Origin: Natronosalvus rutilus
Lineage (GTDB): Archaea > Halobacteriota > Halobacteria > Halobacteriales > Natrialbaceae
DNA length: 64,000 nucleotides
Direction of reading: 5' to 3'
Assembly: GCF_024204665.1 (NCBI RefSeq)
Contig: NZ_CP100355.1
Span: forward strand, 3,329,451 to 3,393,450
Position 1 is the stretch's first letter; every line of letters begins with the position of its first letter. Below are positions 1 through 8,358 of this stretch, one piece after another. The position numbers and the translations under genes are program-made. The notes under the pieces were generated by a model. It made no database searches and had not been told where the DNA came from. It saw only the letters and a program-made list of their open reading frames with translations.

Positions 1-549
1 CTCGCCGTCCTGGACGCGCCAGTTGCGGAGGAGGCCGTCGCGGCCGCCGCCGTGGGCCTCGGTGTAGCGCTCGATCGCGCGGTTCGACTTCTCGTTGTCG
101 ACCAGCGCCGTGACGGCCACCAACTCGAGGTTCAGGCGCTCGAACGCGAGTTCCATAAACGCGGCTGCGCGCTCCCCGGAGTACCCGCGCCCCCAGAAGC
201 GCTTGCGGAACCAGACCCCGAGGGTCATGGTTCGCTTCTCCCAGTCGACCGAAAAGCCGGCGTCGCCGGCGAACGCGCCAGCGCTGTCCTCGCCGTCGCG
301 GAGGTACACGGCGTAGGAGCCGCCGTTCGAGTCGTCCCACTGCTCGCTGACGTACTCGAGGAACTCGAGGGTCTCTTTTGGGGTCCGGTGGGGATCCCAG
401 GTGACGTACCTCGTCACCTCCTCGATCCCCGGGTCCGACGAACAGATCTCGTAGAGGTCGAACAGCTGGTCGGCGTCGATCTCGTCGACGTGGAGCGCCT
501 CGAGACGGAGCCGGTCGGTTTCGATCACCTCGGGAAAGAGCACGGTCAT
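1..549 (-). CDS. GNAT family N-acetyltransferase (C-terminus cut by window edge)
   Basis: An open frame of 183 codons runs from an ATG at 549 to the window edge, so the C-terminus is missing. The N-terminus (VIETDRLRLEAL), the central RYVTWDPH segment and the acceptor-like stretch FRKRFWGRGYSGERAAAFME followed by VDNEKSNRAIERY are typical of RimJ/RimL-type GNAT acetyltransferases. These transfer acetyl from acetyl-CoA to an amine such as a protein N-terminus; the substrate cannot be told here. A T-rich TATA-like box at 572-577 lies about 25 nt upstream of the ATG, which supports this start and a leaderless transcript. The gene faces left, away from the nitrilase gene. Confidence 0.9.
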   Translation of the reverse strand, partial: MTVLFPEVIETDRLRLEALHVDEIDADQLFDLYEICSSDPGIEEVTRYVTWDPHRTPKETLEFLEYVSEQWDDSNGGSYAVYLRDGEDSAGAFAGDAGFSVDWEKRTMTLGVWFRKRFWGRGYSGERAAAFMELAFERLNLELVAVTALVDNEKSNRAIERYTEAHGGGRDGLLRNWRVQDGE

Positions 550-857
550 ATCGACCGAGACGAACGCGGGGTAAAAAGTACTATCCAGGGTGTGTTAACC
601 AGCCACAATAGATATTGTTGCGCGAGTTCGTCGTCATCGCTCACGAGAGTGTGACGACAGCAGCCTCGGGGGCACAGGAGAAAGCGGATGTGGCGAAAGG
701 AGTGGGCGAGGCGGTGAGTTGGCCTCGTTTCCCGGGAACGAGGCGCGACGGGCCGAGACGACGCGCAATGCCGGTCGTGACGTGAAAAGCGTCTTGTAAC
801 CGGCATCAGTAGGTGGTAGGCGAGCGGATAAAAACCCAGTGGTCTCGGCAGCGTAGA
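550..857. other. 308-base gene-free region with three inverted repeats
   Basis: No convincing reading frame was found here. The stretch holds the leftward GNAT promoter, a perfect 6-2-6 inverted repeat (ACAATA-GA-TATTGT, 605-618), a hairpin with 7-bp arms (GTCGTCA 630-636 with TGACGAC 652-658) and a second hairpin (CCTCGTT 723-729 with AACGAGG 737-743). It also receives the 3' end of the nitrilase gene, so part may act in termination. Confidence 0.5.
572..577 (-). promoter_or_regulatory. TATA-like box of the GNAT gene
   Basis: On the minus strand the sequence reads TACTTTTTAC, centred about 25 nt upstream of the ATG at 549. This is the usual spacing for a leaderless haloarchaeal transcript. 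Confidence 0.5.
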
Positions 858-1748
858 CTACAGTCGCCGATCCCGCAGGGCCGGAAACCGCGACCGGACC
901 TCCGAAACCGTCCCCGCGTCGACATCGGCCATCACCAGGGCGGGGTCGTCCCCGCTCGAGGCCAGTACCGTCCCCCAGGGGTCGTAGACGGTCGACCGTC
1001 CGAGCAGGGAGGCCTCCTCGAACGACCCCGACCCGTTGATCGTCGCCACGTAACACTGGTTCTCGATCGCTCGCGCTCGAGACAGCGTCTGCCAGTGCTC
1101 GAGGCGCGGGTACGGCCACGCGCTCGGGACCAGGATCAACTCGACGCCCTGGTCGACCAGCCGTCGGTACAGTTCCGGAAACCGCAGGTCGTAACACGTA
1201 CTGACGCCGACGGTGAGCCCGCAGACCGTCGCCGTCTCGATGGCCTCCCCGGGGACGAGGAGTTCGGTTTCGGCGGATTCGTACCCGAACAGGTGGTGTT
1301 TCCGGTAGACCAGCTCGAGGTTGCCCGACGCGGAGAGCAGCGCGGTAGTGTTCGCGTATCCCTCGTCGGCGGGCGTCTCCACCGAGTCGGTCGCCGCGAG
1401 GTCCTCGACGAAGCTGCCCGTGAGGACGGCGACGTCGTTCTCGATGGCGGCGTCGCGAAGTCGGCCCAGGGTCTCTCCCTCGAGCGGTTCCGCGCTGCGC
1501 GCGTACAGATCGAACTCGAAGTACCCTACCGTGAAGAGTTCGGGCAGGGCGACGAGGTCGGCACCGCGAGCGGCCGCTCGTTCGATCGCGTCGACCGCCC
1601 GGTCGCGGTTACCCTCGAGGTCGCCGGCCTCGACCGCCAGTTGGGCGAGTGCTAGGGAGATGCCCTCGTTCTCGTTCACGTCTTCGCGCCCGGCCGCTCC
1701 GTGCTCGTCTGTCGTCGCCTCCGCCGCCGCGTCGGTATTTTCGGTCAT
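858..1748 (-). CDS. Carbon-nitrogen hydrolase (nitrilase superfamily)
   Basis: A 296-aa protein of the nitrilase/omega-amidase superfamily, which hydrolyses C-N bonds of amides or nitriles through a Glu-Lys-Cys triad. All three signatures are visible: the Glu in LPELFTVGY, the Lys in YRKHHLFGYE and the Cys in VSTCYDLRFPELYR. The length fits single-domain members. The frame is open further upstream to 1862, but that would overlap the neighbouring SRPBCC gene; the ATG at 1748, followed by a short acidic lead, is preferred. The 67-bp gap to the SRPBCC gene suggests possible co-transcription. The substrate is unknown. Confidence 0.9.
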   Translation of the reverse strand: MTENTDAAAEATTDEHGAAGREDVNENEGISLALAQLAVEAGDLEGNRDRAVDAIERAAARGADLVALPELFTVGYFEFDLYARSAEPLEGETLGRLRDAAIENDVAVLTGSFVEDLAATDSVETPADEGYANTTALLSASGNLELVYRKHHLFGYESAETELLVPGEAIETATVCGLTVGVSTCYDLRFPELYRRLVDQGVELILVPSAWPYPRLEHWQTLSRARAIENQCYVATINGSGSFEEASLLGRSTVYDPWGTVLASSGDDPALVMADVDAGTVSEVRSRFPALRDRRL

Positions 1749-1815
1749 GGTGGTGTGTGAGTCCGTCGTGCGTGTCTCGTCTACCGTACTCGTGACCCGC
1801 CCGTCGGCGTCCCGG

Positions 1816-2241
1816 TCACTCGACCTCGCACTCGAGTTCGCGCTGCAGGTTCTCGAGTTCACCGTCGAGGTTACGCTTGAAGAAGCGTTCGACGCCCGGC
1901 AGGTGTCCGTCGACGACGAAGGTATTGTCGACGCGGCTTCCTCCGTCTGTCTCGGTGATCTCGTGTTCGCCCGTGACGTCGAGCAGCTTCGACCGGCCGA
2001 TGAACTTGACGTACTCCGGCGGGCGCCTGATGACGTCTTCGGTGTCGACGCTGACCGTTCGCGTCACCAGCGGAAGCGGGATCTCGACGTGCCAGGTCGC
2101 CCGTCGGCCGTCGGGGTCGTCCGTCGTGAAGTCTTTGACGACGCTAATCGCTCGAGCGCGCTTCTCCGGATCGGCGATGAACGCCCAGACGCGCTCGGGT
2201 GGTGCCTGTAACTCGAACGACCGATCGATCCGGACAGTCAT
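1816..2241 (-). CDS. SRPBCC family protein (CoxG/polyketide-cyclase-like)
   Basis: A 141-aa protein beginning MTVRIDRSFELQAPPERVWAF, the hallmark first strand and helix of the START/SRPBCC fold. The body carries the expected alternating strands (TWHVEIPLPL, GEHEITETDGG, NTFVVDGHL). Proteins of this fold bind hydrophobic ligands in a deep pocket; the ligand is unknown. The frame is open to 2304, but the internal ATG at 2241 matches the family's N-terminus. It lies directly upstream of the nitrilase-family gene on the same strand. Confidence 0.85.
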   Translation of the reverse strand: MTVRIDRSFELQAPPERVWAFIADPEKRARAISVVKDFTTDDPDGRRATWHVEIPLPLVTRTVSVDTEDVIRRPPEYVKFIGRSKLLDVTGEHEITETDGGSRVDNTFVVDGHLPGVERFFKRNLDGELENLQRELECEVE

Positions 2242-2397
2242 ACTCCTTTGTCGGTGGGTAAATGGTAAAAAGACGGTGAATTGAGCGAACTGCCGTTCAC
2301 GCACGCCTCGATAGGTCGGCTGCCGGGCGACACACTCCCCGAGTGGTTCGGCCGTGCAGCCGTGGGCCGTGTGGCCGTTCGATCCGAGACCGAGCGG

Positions 2398-2622
2398 TTA
2401 GCTCATCGTGACCTTCCAGGTCGTCGAGCGCGCGCGGCCCCACTTCTCGATGTCGATGTCCTCGGTCTTCTCGGCGAGGTGGGGGAGGCGGACGCCGACC
2501 TGTTTCGAAGAGAGGCCGATCGCTTTGGCGATATTTTTCGCACGGAAGTACTGCTCGCCACGGGCGGCGCTCTCACGGAGGTACGAGATTATCCGCTGCT
2601 CTTCGTCGGAGTAGTCCGTCAT
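2398..2622 (-). CDS. Small winged-helix-like protein (DUF7123 type)
   Basis: A 74-aa protein starting MTDYSDEEQRIISYLRES. The pattern of short helices, RAKNIAKAIGLSSKQVGVRLPHL as a helix-turn-helix and a basic end (WGRARSTTWKVT) indicates a small winged-helix DNA-binding domain. From memory it matches the haloarchaeal DUF7123 family, which is annotated without a known function. It could be a transcription factor or a nucleoid-associated protein. It stands alone, with 156 bp between it and the SRPBCC gene start. Confidence 0.8.
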   Translation of the reverse strand: MTDYSDEEQRIISYLRESAARGEQYFRAKNIAKAIGLSSKQVGVRLPHLAEKTEDIDIEKWGRARSTTWKVTMS

Positions 2623-2731
2623 CGTCCGTACGTAAGATAGGTCGTCTGTAGCCTTAACTCTTGAGAGGGGTTTCAGCCGATGGCGGTCGAAGAGAACCGC
2701 CCGTCCGTCGTCTGTCTCGAGCAGCGTGCAG

Positions 2732-2917
2732 TCAGTGCCAGTAGAAGTGCATGCCGACGATCGCCAGCGCGCTGAACGTGACCGCGGCGGCGAAGCCCCA
2801 GGCCGCCGAAATCTCCGGAGCCGTCGTGAGCATCACGAGTGCGCTGATGATCGCAACGGCGCCGAACACCAGCCCCACTCCGACCCCTTTGTCGGTCGTC
2901 TGCGTGTGGTCTGCCAT
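2732..2917 (-). CDS. Two-helix small membrane protein (DUF7525 type)
   Basis: A 61-aa protein with a short polar N-terminus (MADHTQTTDKG) and two hydrophobic segments at about residues 12-32 and 40-59, ending HFYWH. From memory it resembles the haloarchaeal DUF7525 family; its role is unknown. The frame is open to 2995, but the upstream codons encode a non-conserved lead, so the ATG at 2917 is preferred. It is divergent from the LEA14-type gene, with 220 bp between the two starts. Confidence 0.7.
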   Translation of the reverse strand: MADHTQTTDKGVGVGLVFGAVAIISALVMLTTAPEISAAWGFAAAVTFSALAIVGMHFYWH

Positions 2918-3101
2918 GCTGGCGCGTTGTGTGGGGGCCTCCTTAATTGCATTCATTCGCGTTAGTGACCCCATCATTCGCGGCAACGACCCCATTCGTT
3001 CGCATCACGACTCCCGTCTTTCAGCCGAGCCAGCACGCCCCTTCGCAGGCGCCTCGAGCGACGGCGGAGCCGCCGATATCTATTCCAGACAATCCCGCAC
3101 G

Positions 3102-3107
3102 TTTAAG
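3102..3107 (+). promoter_or_regulatory. TATA-like box of the LEA14 gene
   Basis: TTTAAG stands about 33 nt upstream of the ATG at 3138, consistent with a haloarchaeal promoter and a short or absent leader. Confidence 0.45.
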
Positions 3108-3137
3108 TCTCGAGGTTCGAACGGGTATCACGAACGC

Positions 3138-4373
3138 ATGGTACGCCAGACGATCCGATCACTCTTCTTCGGGAGCGCCTTTCGAATCGCGGGAACCCTC
3201 GTGCTCGCCGTCGCCGTCACCATCGGCGGCGCGTTCGGTGCGGGGGTGCTCGGCGTCCCCACGCTCGAGTCGATGGACAACGAGTTCGGCGACGTCGACG
3301 ACGAACGAACCGAGATCCTGACCGACCTGACGATTCACAATCCGAACCCGATCGGTCTGGGTTCCGCCGATGTCGACGCGAGCTACGACGTCTCGATGAA
3401 CGGCGTCGAGATGGCCAACGGGAGCGGCAAGAACATCACCGTCGAGCCGGGCACGTCGACTGAATCACTCCAGACTGAGATGCGAAACGAGCGCATTCCC
3501 GGCTGGTGGGTGACACACATCGAAAACGACGAGCAGACCCAGGTCGAGATCGATGCGACCATCTCGAGCGGCCTCCTCAATCGATCGACCGAGGTAACGA
3601 ACGAGCAGACCGTCGAGACGGACCTTCTCTCGGCCTTTAACTCCGAGGAGACTCGACCGATCAACGCCGACCGGGCGCTCGTCGAGGATCCAATCCTCTA
3701 CGTCAACGCCACGCGAGGCGAGTGGGCCGGCGTCGACCAGCAACACACGGAACTCAGGCTCGAGTTCGACGTCTACAACCCCAAGAGTTACGCGATCCCG
3801 GCGAGCCAGCTCGGCTACGAGATTACGATGAACGGCGTGACCGTCGGCCTCGGCGAGAGCGACCGTGAGTACGTCCTCCCACCCGGCGAGGAGACGACGA
3901 TCGTGACGACGACGCGCATCGAGAACGAGAACCTCGACGACTGGTGGGTCACCCACATCGAGAACGACCAGGTCTCGGATCTCCGGATTGAATTCGATGC
4001 GACCTTCGAACTGGCCTCCGGCACGACGATCACGATTCGCCTCGAGTCGATGACCTACGAGGAAACGATGGAGACTGACATCTGGGGGAACGACGAGGCT
4101 AGTGAGACGGGCTCAAACTCGAGTTCGGCCGACAACTCGAATTCGACCTCGAACTCGAGCGACGGAGAGACGAACGCGACCGACGAGACGGAGTCGGACG
4201 TCGAGGGTGCCGAGACCAACGACGAGACGGATGACGGTGCCGAAGAAGATATCGACGGCGGAACTGGCGAGGATGCGGATAGCACTGGTGACGGCGGAAG
4301 CGACGGGACCGACGATGGCGACACGAACAGTACGGACGACGAGGAAGACGACGACTCCCTGCTCGGCTCCTGA
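3138..4373 (+). CDS. LEA14/WHy-domain membrane-anchored protein
   Basis: A 411-aa protein with one N-terminal transmembrane segment (about residues 15-38, GTLVLAVAVTIGGAFGAGVLG) and two copies of a LEA14/WHy (water stress and hypersensitive response) beta domain at about 50-175 and 185-320. Each copy carries the same core (LTIHNPNPIGL and FDVYNPKSYAIP; the repeat WWVTHIEND occurs in both). The last 90 residues are Asp/Glu/Ser/Asn/Thr-rich low complexity. The orientation implied is a surface or membrane-proximal domain on a single anchor. The start at 3138 gives a clean anchor; the frame is open further upstream without protein-like sequence. Confidence 0.85.
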   Translation: MVRQTIRSLFFGSAFRIAGTLVLAVAVTIGGAFGAGVLGVPTLESMDNEFGDVDDERTEILTDLTIHNPNPIGLGSADVDASYDVSMNGVEMANGSGKNITVEPGTSTESLQTEMRNERIPGWWVTHIENDEQTQVEIDATISSGLLNRSTEVTNEQTVETDLLSAFNSEETRPINADRALVEDPILYVNATRGEWAGVDQQHTELRLEFDVYNPKSYAIPASQLGYEITMNGVTVGLGESDREYVLPPGEETTIVTTTRIENENLDDWWVTHIENDQVSDLRIEFDATFELASGTTITIRLESMTYEETMETDIWGNDEASETGSNSSSADNSNSTSNSSDGETNATDETESDVEGAETNDETDDGAEEDIDGGTGEDADSTGDGGSDGTDDGDTNSTDDEEDDDSLLGS

Positions 4374-4384
4374 CCAGCGACAGG

Positions 4385-4390
4385 ATTTTG
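4385..4390 (+). promoter_or_regulatory. TATA-like box upstream of the frame-broken gene at 4415
   Basis: ATTTTG lies 25-30 nt upstream of the ATG at 4415. It supports that ATG as the genuine start although its frame soon closes. Confidence 0.4.
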
Positions 4391-4414
4391 TCACCGGCGC
4401 CTGTATCCCTTCTC

Positions 4415-4916
4415 ATGCAACGGAGTCAAACCGCTCCTGATCGCGTTCTTCTCGCACAGCCTCGCTACTGACGACGACCAGGACGAGACCCGCGAGTCCG
4501 CCGACGACTCGATCGTCGTTCGCCCCGACGACGGCGGAATCACCCTCCAACTCGAGGAAACGACTCGTACACTCACTCGCGAGGAGGCCCTGGCGGTCCA
4601 GTCGGCGATCGGCGACGCGCTGACCGATCGCCGCGAGTACGTCCACACCGCCGGCACCCGGCGCGAGGACGGCTCGTACGTGGTCTCCCGGCGTAGTGCC
4701 GACTCGACGGGGAACCAGCAGGTGTTCGACTCGTTCGAGGCGCTCGAGTCCCTGTACGCCGACCTTCCGAACCAGTTCGACGCCGACGTGGTCGGACGCC
4801 AGGGGACGAGAATTACGGGCTCGAGGCGTCACATGCTGGTACGCCACTTCGTCGAGCATCCGGCGTTCGACTGCCGACTCGTGAGTCGGCGGCCGCTCGA
4901 GGTGGTAAAACGGTGA
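4415..4916 (+). pseudogene. Short haloarchaeal gene with an apparent one-base frame break (DUF7528-like)
   Basis: The ATG at 4415 has a well-placed TATA-like box, but its frame stops after 18 codons (MQRSQTAPDRVLLAQPRY). From about 4445 another frame gives a coherent acidic protein without an ATG: DDQDETRES, then TREEALAVQSAIGDAL, REYVHTAGTRREDGSYVVSRR, FDSFEALESLYADLP and RRHMLVRHFVEHPAFDC, ending at 4916. Joining the two needs one base removed between about 4440 and 4470. From memory the second part resembles haloarchaeal DUF7528 proteins of unknown function. It is either a recent pseudogene or a sequencing indel; a rare start codon is less likely. Confidence 0.6.
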
Positions 4917-4983
4917 AACGGTAGCCGCCGATCGAGTGTTTACGAGACTCGAGAGACTCGAGCACGACGGGGACTCAAGGGTC

Positions 4984-6015
4984 CTATTTGATCGTCGTGT
5001 GCTCGGACTCCTCGTTCAGCGCCAGGTTCGCCGCAATCTCGACGTTTCGAATCGCGTACTGGGCCGTCTGCTGGAGGCTGACCAGCACCTCCCTGACCTG
5101 GAGGAGGTCCCCGTTTTGCATCTCGGGCAGGTCCGCGAGGATCTCTCGTTCGCGGTCGGAAATGTCGTGAAACAGTTTGCGAGCCTCGATCGTCTTGTCG
5201 TAGTTGCGCTCGACGGCCGACTCGACGGCGAGAGCCGTGATCTCGTCGACGGCCTCCGTGAGTTCCCGAATTTCGCGCATCACCGACTTCTCGACGTTGA
5301 GGGTATGGCCCTCCGCTTCCATCACGATGTCGGCGATGTCCTCGGCGTTGTCTGCCGTCAACTCGAGGTTCTTCGCGATCGACCGGTAGCCGATCAGGGG
5401 GAAGCCCGACTCGAGGCCGACGGCACGAGCGAGCGTGGGATTCTGGTAGGCCGTGAAAATCAGGCGCAAGAGGAGAACGAAGATCTTGTTTGCCTGGCGC
5501 TCCCGGTTGAGCGCCCGCTGGGCGAGGTCAGGATTGCCGTGAGCGAGCGCCTTGATCGCCTCCCCGCGCATCGTCCGCCCGGTTCGCTCGAGGCGCTCCA
5601 AGAGGTTGTCGAGGGTGAAGTCCTCGGGGTCGACCGAACACCGGATCGAGATGCTCTCGGGCGTTTCCTCGATGACGCCTAGGCCCATGAGCTGGGTCTC
5701 CGCCCGGTAGACCGCGTTGATGTGGGCGGACTCGAGGGCGCCGTCGGTACACTCGATCCGAATGACTCGCCGTCCGAGGACGTACTGGGCGACGATGGCA
5801 CGCTCGACCGCGTCGGCGTCCAGGTTGTCGGTTCTGATGGTGGCCTCGGTCTCTTCGAAGTTCGCCGATTCGGGCATCACCGTCAGCGTGCCCTTACCGC
5901 CCATCCGCAGCGAGACCTCGTCGCCTTTTTCGACGCCGTGCTCGCTGGCCCACTCCGCCGGGAGGGTCATCGCCAGAGTCGACGGTCCGAGTCGCTGAAC
6001 TTTCCGCGTCTCCAT
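4984..6015 (-). CDS. AbrB-PhoU domain protein (phosphate uptake regulator-like)
   Basis: A 343-aa protein with an N-terminal SpoVT/AbrB swapped-hairpin DNA-binding domain (METRKVQRLGPSTLAMTLP, residues 1-50) and two helical PhoU repeats at about 125-215 and 225-330. This AbrB-PhoU arrangement is a known archaeal family. PhoU proteins link phosphate transport (Pst) to regulation, and the AbrB part suggests direct DNA binding. No pst genes lie nearby, so the target is open. Stop codons bound both ends and the start is unambiguous. Confidence 0.9.
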   Translation of the reverse strand: METRKVQRLGPSTLAMTLPAEWASEHGVEKGDEVSLRMGGKGTLTVMPESANFEETEATIRTDNLDADAVERAIVAQYVLGRRVIRIECTDGALESAHINAVYRAETQLMGLGVIEETPESISIRCSVDPEDFTLDNLLERLERTGRTMRGEAIKALAHGNPDLAQRALNRERQANKIFVLLLRLIFTAYQNPTLARAVGLESGFPLIGYRSIAKNLELTADNAEDIADIVMEAEGHTLNVEKSVMREIRELTEAVDEITALAVESAVERNYDKTIEARKLFHDISDREREILADLPEMQNGDLLQVREVLVSLQQTAQYAIRNVEIAANLALNEESEHTTIK

Positions 6016-6162
6016 AGCGCGAGGTAGGCGCTGTCACACCTTAGTCCTGACTATACGTCCATTATTCGTTGCAGATTGTTCATGTGTACTAGTGTCTCCC
6101 GGTCCATTCGAGCACGACCTTATACGCCTTGTCGAGCCGAGCTACTCGGACCCGCCACCCGC

Positions 6163-7296
6163 TCAGACCACCTTCAACAACCGCGTCGTGAACCGACCGG
6201 TGCGAACGTGCATCCACCCGCGGAGGGACTCGTCGACCGCCTCGTCGTCCGTATCGACCCGTAGCTGGCCGACGCCGTCGAGTTTGTCGTCGCTGGCGAC
6301 CACCTCGATGTCCGCTCGTTCGATCACTGCGGGGGAGATCTGGTGGTTACCCCGCCCGAAGACGAACCCCTGGCCGCCGATGGGTGAGACGACGATCACG
6401 GCGGGCTCCTCGAGCACCGCCAGGATCTCGGACTCACTCGCGTCGCGGGCCAGCACCTCGCCGTCGCGCCAGACGTCGACGCCCAGCGGCGAGGGGTCGA
6501 TTCCGAGGGCGGACTCGATCGCGCCGACGGTGCTTCCGGGTCCGAAGACGTAGGTCGTTTCCGGCTCGACCTCGTCGGCGAACCCCTCCGCGAGCGCGTC
6601 GACGCTCCCGCTCGAGAGCTGTTTGCTCGACTGGACGCCGCTCGCGACGGGGACGGGGACGACCGCCCGGAGTTCGGCCTGGACCTCGCCCTCGCGGTAG
6701 GCGTCCTCGTCGATGTCGTTGACCTCGCGGTCCTCGACGCGGTCGAACTCGGCGGCGATCCGCCCCGCGTCGGTTGGTGTGACGCCGAAGACGGAGGAGT
6801 AGATCTTGACGCCCGCAGGAACGCCGAGCATGGGCGTCTCCCTCTCGCCGTCGGCCTCGGAGAGCACCTCGGCCACGTCGACGGCCGTCCCGTCGCCGCC
6901 GACGAACAGCACGAGGTCGACGCCGCGCTCGAGGAACGCGCGAACGGCGGCTTTCGTGTCGTCGGCCGACGTCTCCGACGAATCGCCGTGGTCGTTCGTC
7001 TCATCGTCCTCGCTGCCTTCACTGCCATCACCGGCGACGCACGACGGCTCGTAGACGACCTCGGGATCGTACCCCGCTGCTCGAGCCGCGTCCTCACCCA
7101 TGGGGCCCGCAGCGGCGTAGAGCGTCAGATCGGGCCGGCGTCGTGCGAGCGCCTCGAGGGCTTCGACCGCCCGCTCTGGTGCGCGAGGTTCGGCCCCGCG
7201 ACGACGCGCTTCCGCGACCTTCCCGTCGGTTCCCTTGAGTCCGACGCGGCCGCCCATGCCGGCGATCGGATTGACGACGACCCCGAGCGTGTCCAT
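6163..7296 (-). CDS. ATP-NAD kinase family protein
   Basis: A 377-aa protein with the ATP-NAD/AcoX kinase fold. MDTLGVVVNPIAGMGG opens a Rossmann-like half, GGDGT at residues 133-137 is the nucleotide-binding signature, and VSPIGGQGFVFGRGN occurs late in the chain. The family phosphorylates NAD or related substrates, but members of this AcoX-like branch are poorly characterised, so an exact reaction is not claimed. A low-complexity acidic insert (about 89-113) interrupts the N-terminal half. It is transcribed leftwards, divergent from the 40-aa membrane protein. Confidence 0.85.
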   Translation of the reverse strand: MDTLGVVVNPIAGMGGRVGLKGTDGKVAEARRRGAEPRAPERAVEALEALARRRPDLTLYAAAGPMGEDAARAAGYDPEVVYEPSCVAGDGSEGSEDDETNDHGDSSETSADDTKAAVRAFLERGVDLVLFVGGDGTAVDVAEVLSEADGERETPMLGVPAGVKIYSSVFGVTPTDAGRIAAEFDRVEDREVNDIDEDAYREGEVQAELRAVVPVPVASGVQSSKQLSSGSVDALAEGFADEVEPETTYVFGPGSTVGAIESALGIDPSPLGVDVWRDGEVLARDASESEILAVLEEPAVIVVSPIGGQGFVFGRGNHQISPAVIERADIEVVASDDKLDGVGQLRVDTDDEAVDESLRGWMHVRTGRFTTRLLKVV

Positions 7297-7417
7297 GGTC
7301 GGTCATCGACGGCGCGGCAAAAAAGCCGTGCGACTCGGCTGTCAACGACCTGTGCTGTCGCTCGAGACTCCGGACGCTTTCTGAACAGTTAAGAAGGGCG
7401 ACGACACAGGTGTGCGC

Positions 7418-7540
7418 ATGGTCGACCTCACGCACGTCGTACTCGCCTCGAGCGACTTCCCGATCGAGATCGCCGGCTGGACCGTCCTCGTCGTCAGCCT
7501 CCTGATCACGGCGTTCTGGGCTCTGTACCTGTATCGGTGA
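7418..7540 (+). CDS. 40-aa single-span membrane protein
   Basis: A short frame encoding MVDLTHVVLASSDFPIEI followed by one hydrophobic helix (about residues 19-37) and ending LYLYR. It resembles small haloarchaeal membrane proteins of unknown role that I recall near cinA-like genes. Its TGA (7538-7540) directly abuts the stop of the convergent CinA-like gene, the two stops forming TGATCA, so no spacer separates the genes. The calm amino-acid composition and the intact stop-to-stop arrangement support it as real. Confidence 0.65.
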   Translation: MVDLTHVVLASSDFPIEIAGWTVLVVSLLITAFWALYLYR

Positions 7541-8242
7541 TCACTCCTCGACTTCCTCGACCTCCTCGACGCGCTCGCGGAGCCACGCCGTCGCCGCCTC
7601 GACGACTGCCGGGTCGGGGCTCTGGACGGTGATCCGAACGGACTCGCCGGGGTAACTGCCGACGACCACGTCGAACTCCTCCTGGACCGCCTCGAGTCGC
7701 CCGACGAGCGCACTCTCCGGTTCGTCGGCGACGACAACCTCGCGGTGCCGAGGCTCTCCGTCGAACTCGTCGACGATGGCCGCGAACATCGCCTCCATCT
7801 CCGCGGGCACGCCCGGGAGAACGTACACTGACCCGACGACGCACCCGGGCGCGACCCCCTCGACGTTGTGGAGGGGACGAGCACCGCGCGGCAGGTCGGC
7901 CGTCCCCGCGGTCAGGTCCTCGCGCGCGTACCCGCCCTCGGACTCGAGCCAGGCGAGCGCCTCGTCGTTGCGCTCGAGCGACCGGCCGAAGGCAGCGGCG
8001 ACGCCCTCCATCGTGAGGTCGTCGTGGGTGGGCCCGAGGCCGCCGGTGACGACGACCGCGTCGTACTCGGCCCGGTACTCGTTGACGACGCGGGCGATGT
8101 CACCGACGCGGTCCGGAAGCGTCGTCACGCGCTCGACGTCGATCCCTCGTTCGTCGAATCGGGTACAGAGCCAGGTGGCGTTCGTGTTCTCCGTCCGTCC
8201 GGCGAGCAGTTCGTCTCCGACTGTGACGACCGCGACGTTCAT
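7541..8242 (-). CDS. CinA-like / molybdopterin-binding domain protein
   Basis: A 233-aa protein starting MNVAVVTVGDELLAGRTENTN, with VVVTGGLGPTHDDLTMEGVA and VYVLPGVPAEMEAMF. These are the signature segments of the MoaB/CinA N-terminal molybdopterin-binding fold. Full-length bacterial CinA adds a nicotinamide-nucleotide deamidase domain that is absent here. Archaeal stand-alone forms are annotated as competence/damage-inducible protein A or nicotinamide mononucleotide-related pyrophosphatase; activity is not certain from sequence. The C-terminus ends in a Glu/Val run (VEEVEEVEE). Confidence 0.88.
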   Translation of the reverse strand: MNVAVVTVGDELLAGRTENTNATWLCTRFDERGIDVERVTTLPDRVGDIARVVNEYRAEYDAVVVTGGLGPTHDDLTMEGVAAAFGRSLERNDEALAWLESEGGYAREDLTAGTADLPRGARPLHNVEGVAPGCVVGSVYVLPGVPAEMEAMFAAIVDEFDGEPRHREVVVADEPESALVGRLEAVQEEFDVVVGSYPGESVRITVQSPDPAVVEAATAWLRERVEEVEEVEE

Positions 8243-8334
8243 ACCCGTGGTTGGGACCGCTGGTGGAAAGGTTGCTCGTCACCTCGCGTCCAGATATATA
8301 ACTGTATGGGTAGAAACAGCCACAAGATTCAATT

Positions 8335-8340
8335 CTTATA
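8335..8340 (+). promoter_or_regulatory. TATA box of the winged-helix regulator
   Basis: CTTATA lies about 22-25 nt upstream of the tandem ATGs at 8359/8362. A second TATA-like stretch (ATATATAA, about 8293-8300) lies further upstream and may serve an alternative start. Confidence 0.5.
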
Positions 8341-8358
8341 ATTCACATAGCGAAGACA

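Noticed and set aside
3100-3140. tRNA-like GGTTCGAA before the LEA14-type gene
   Set aside because: Only the T-loop-like string is present; no acceptor, D or anticodon stems can be formed around it.
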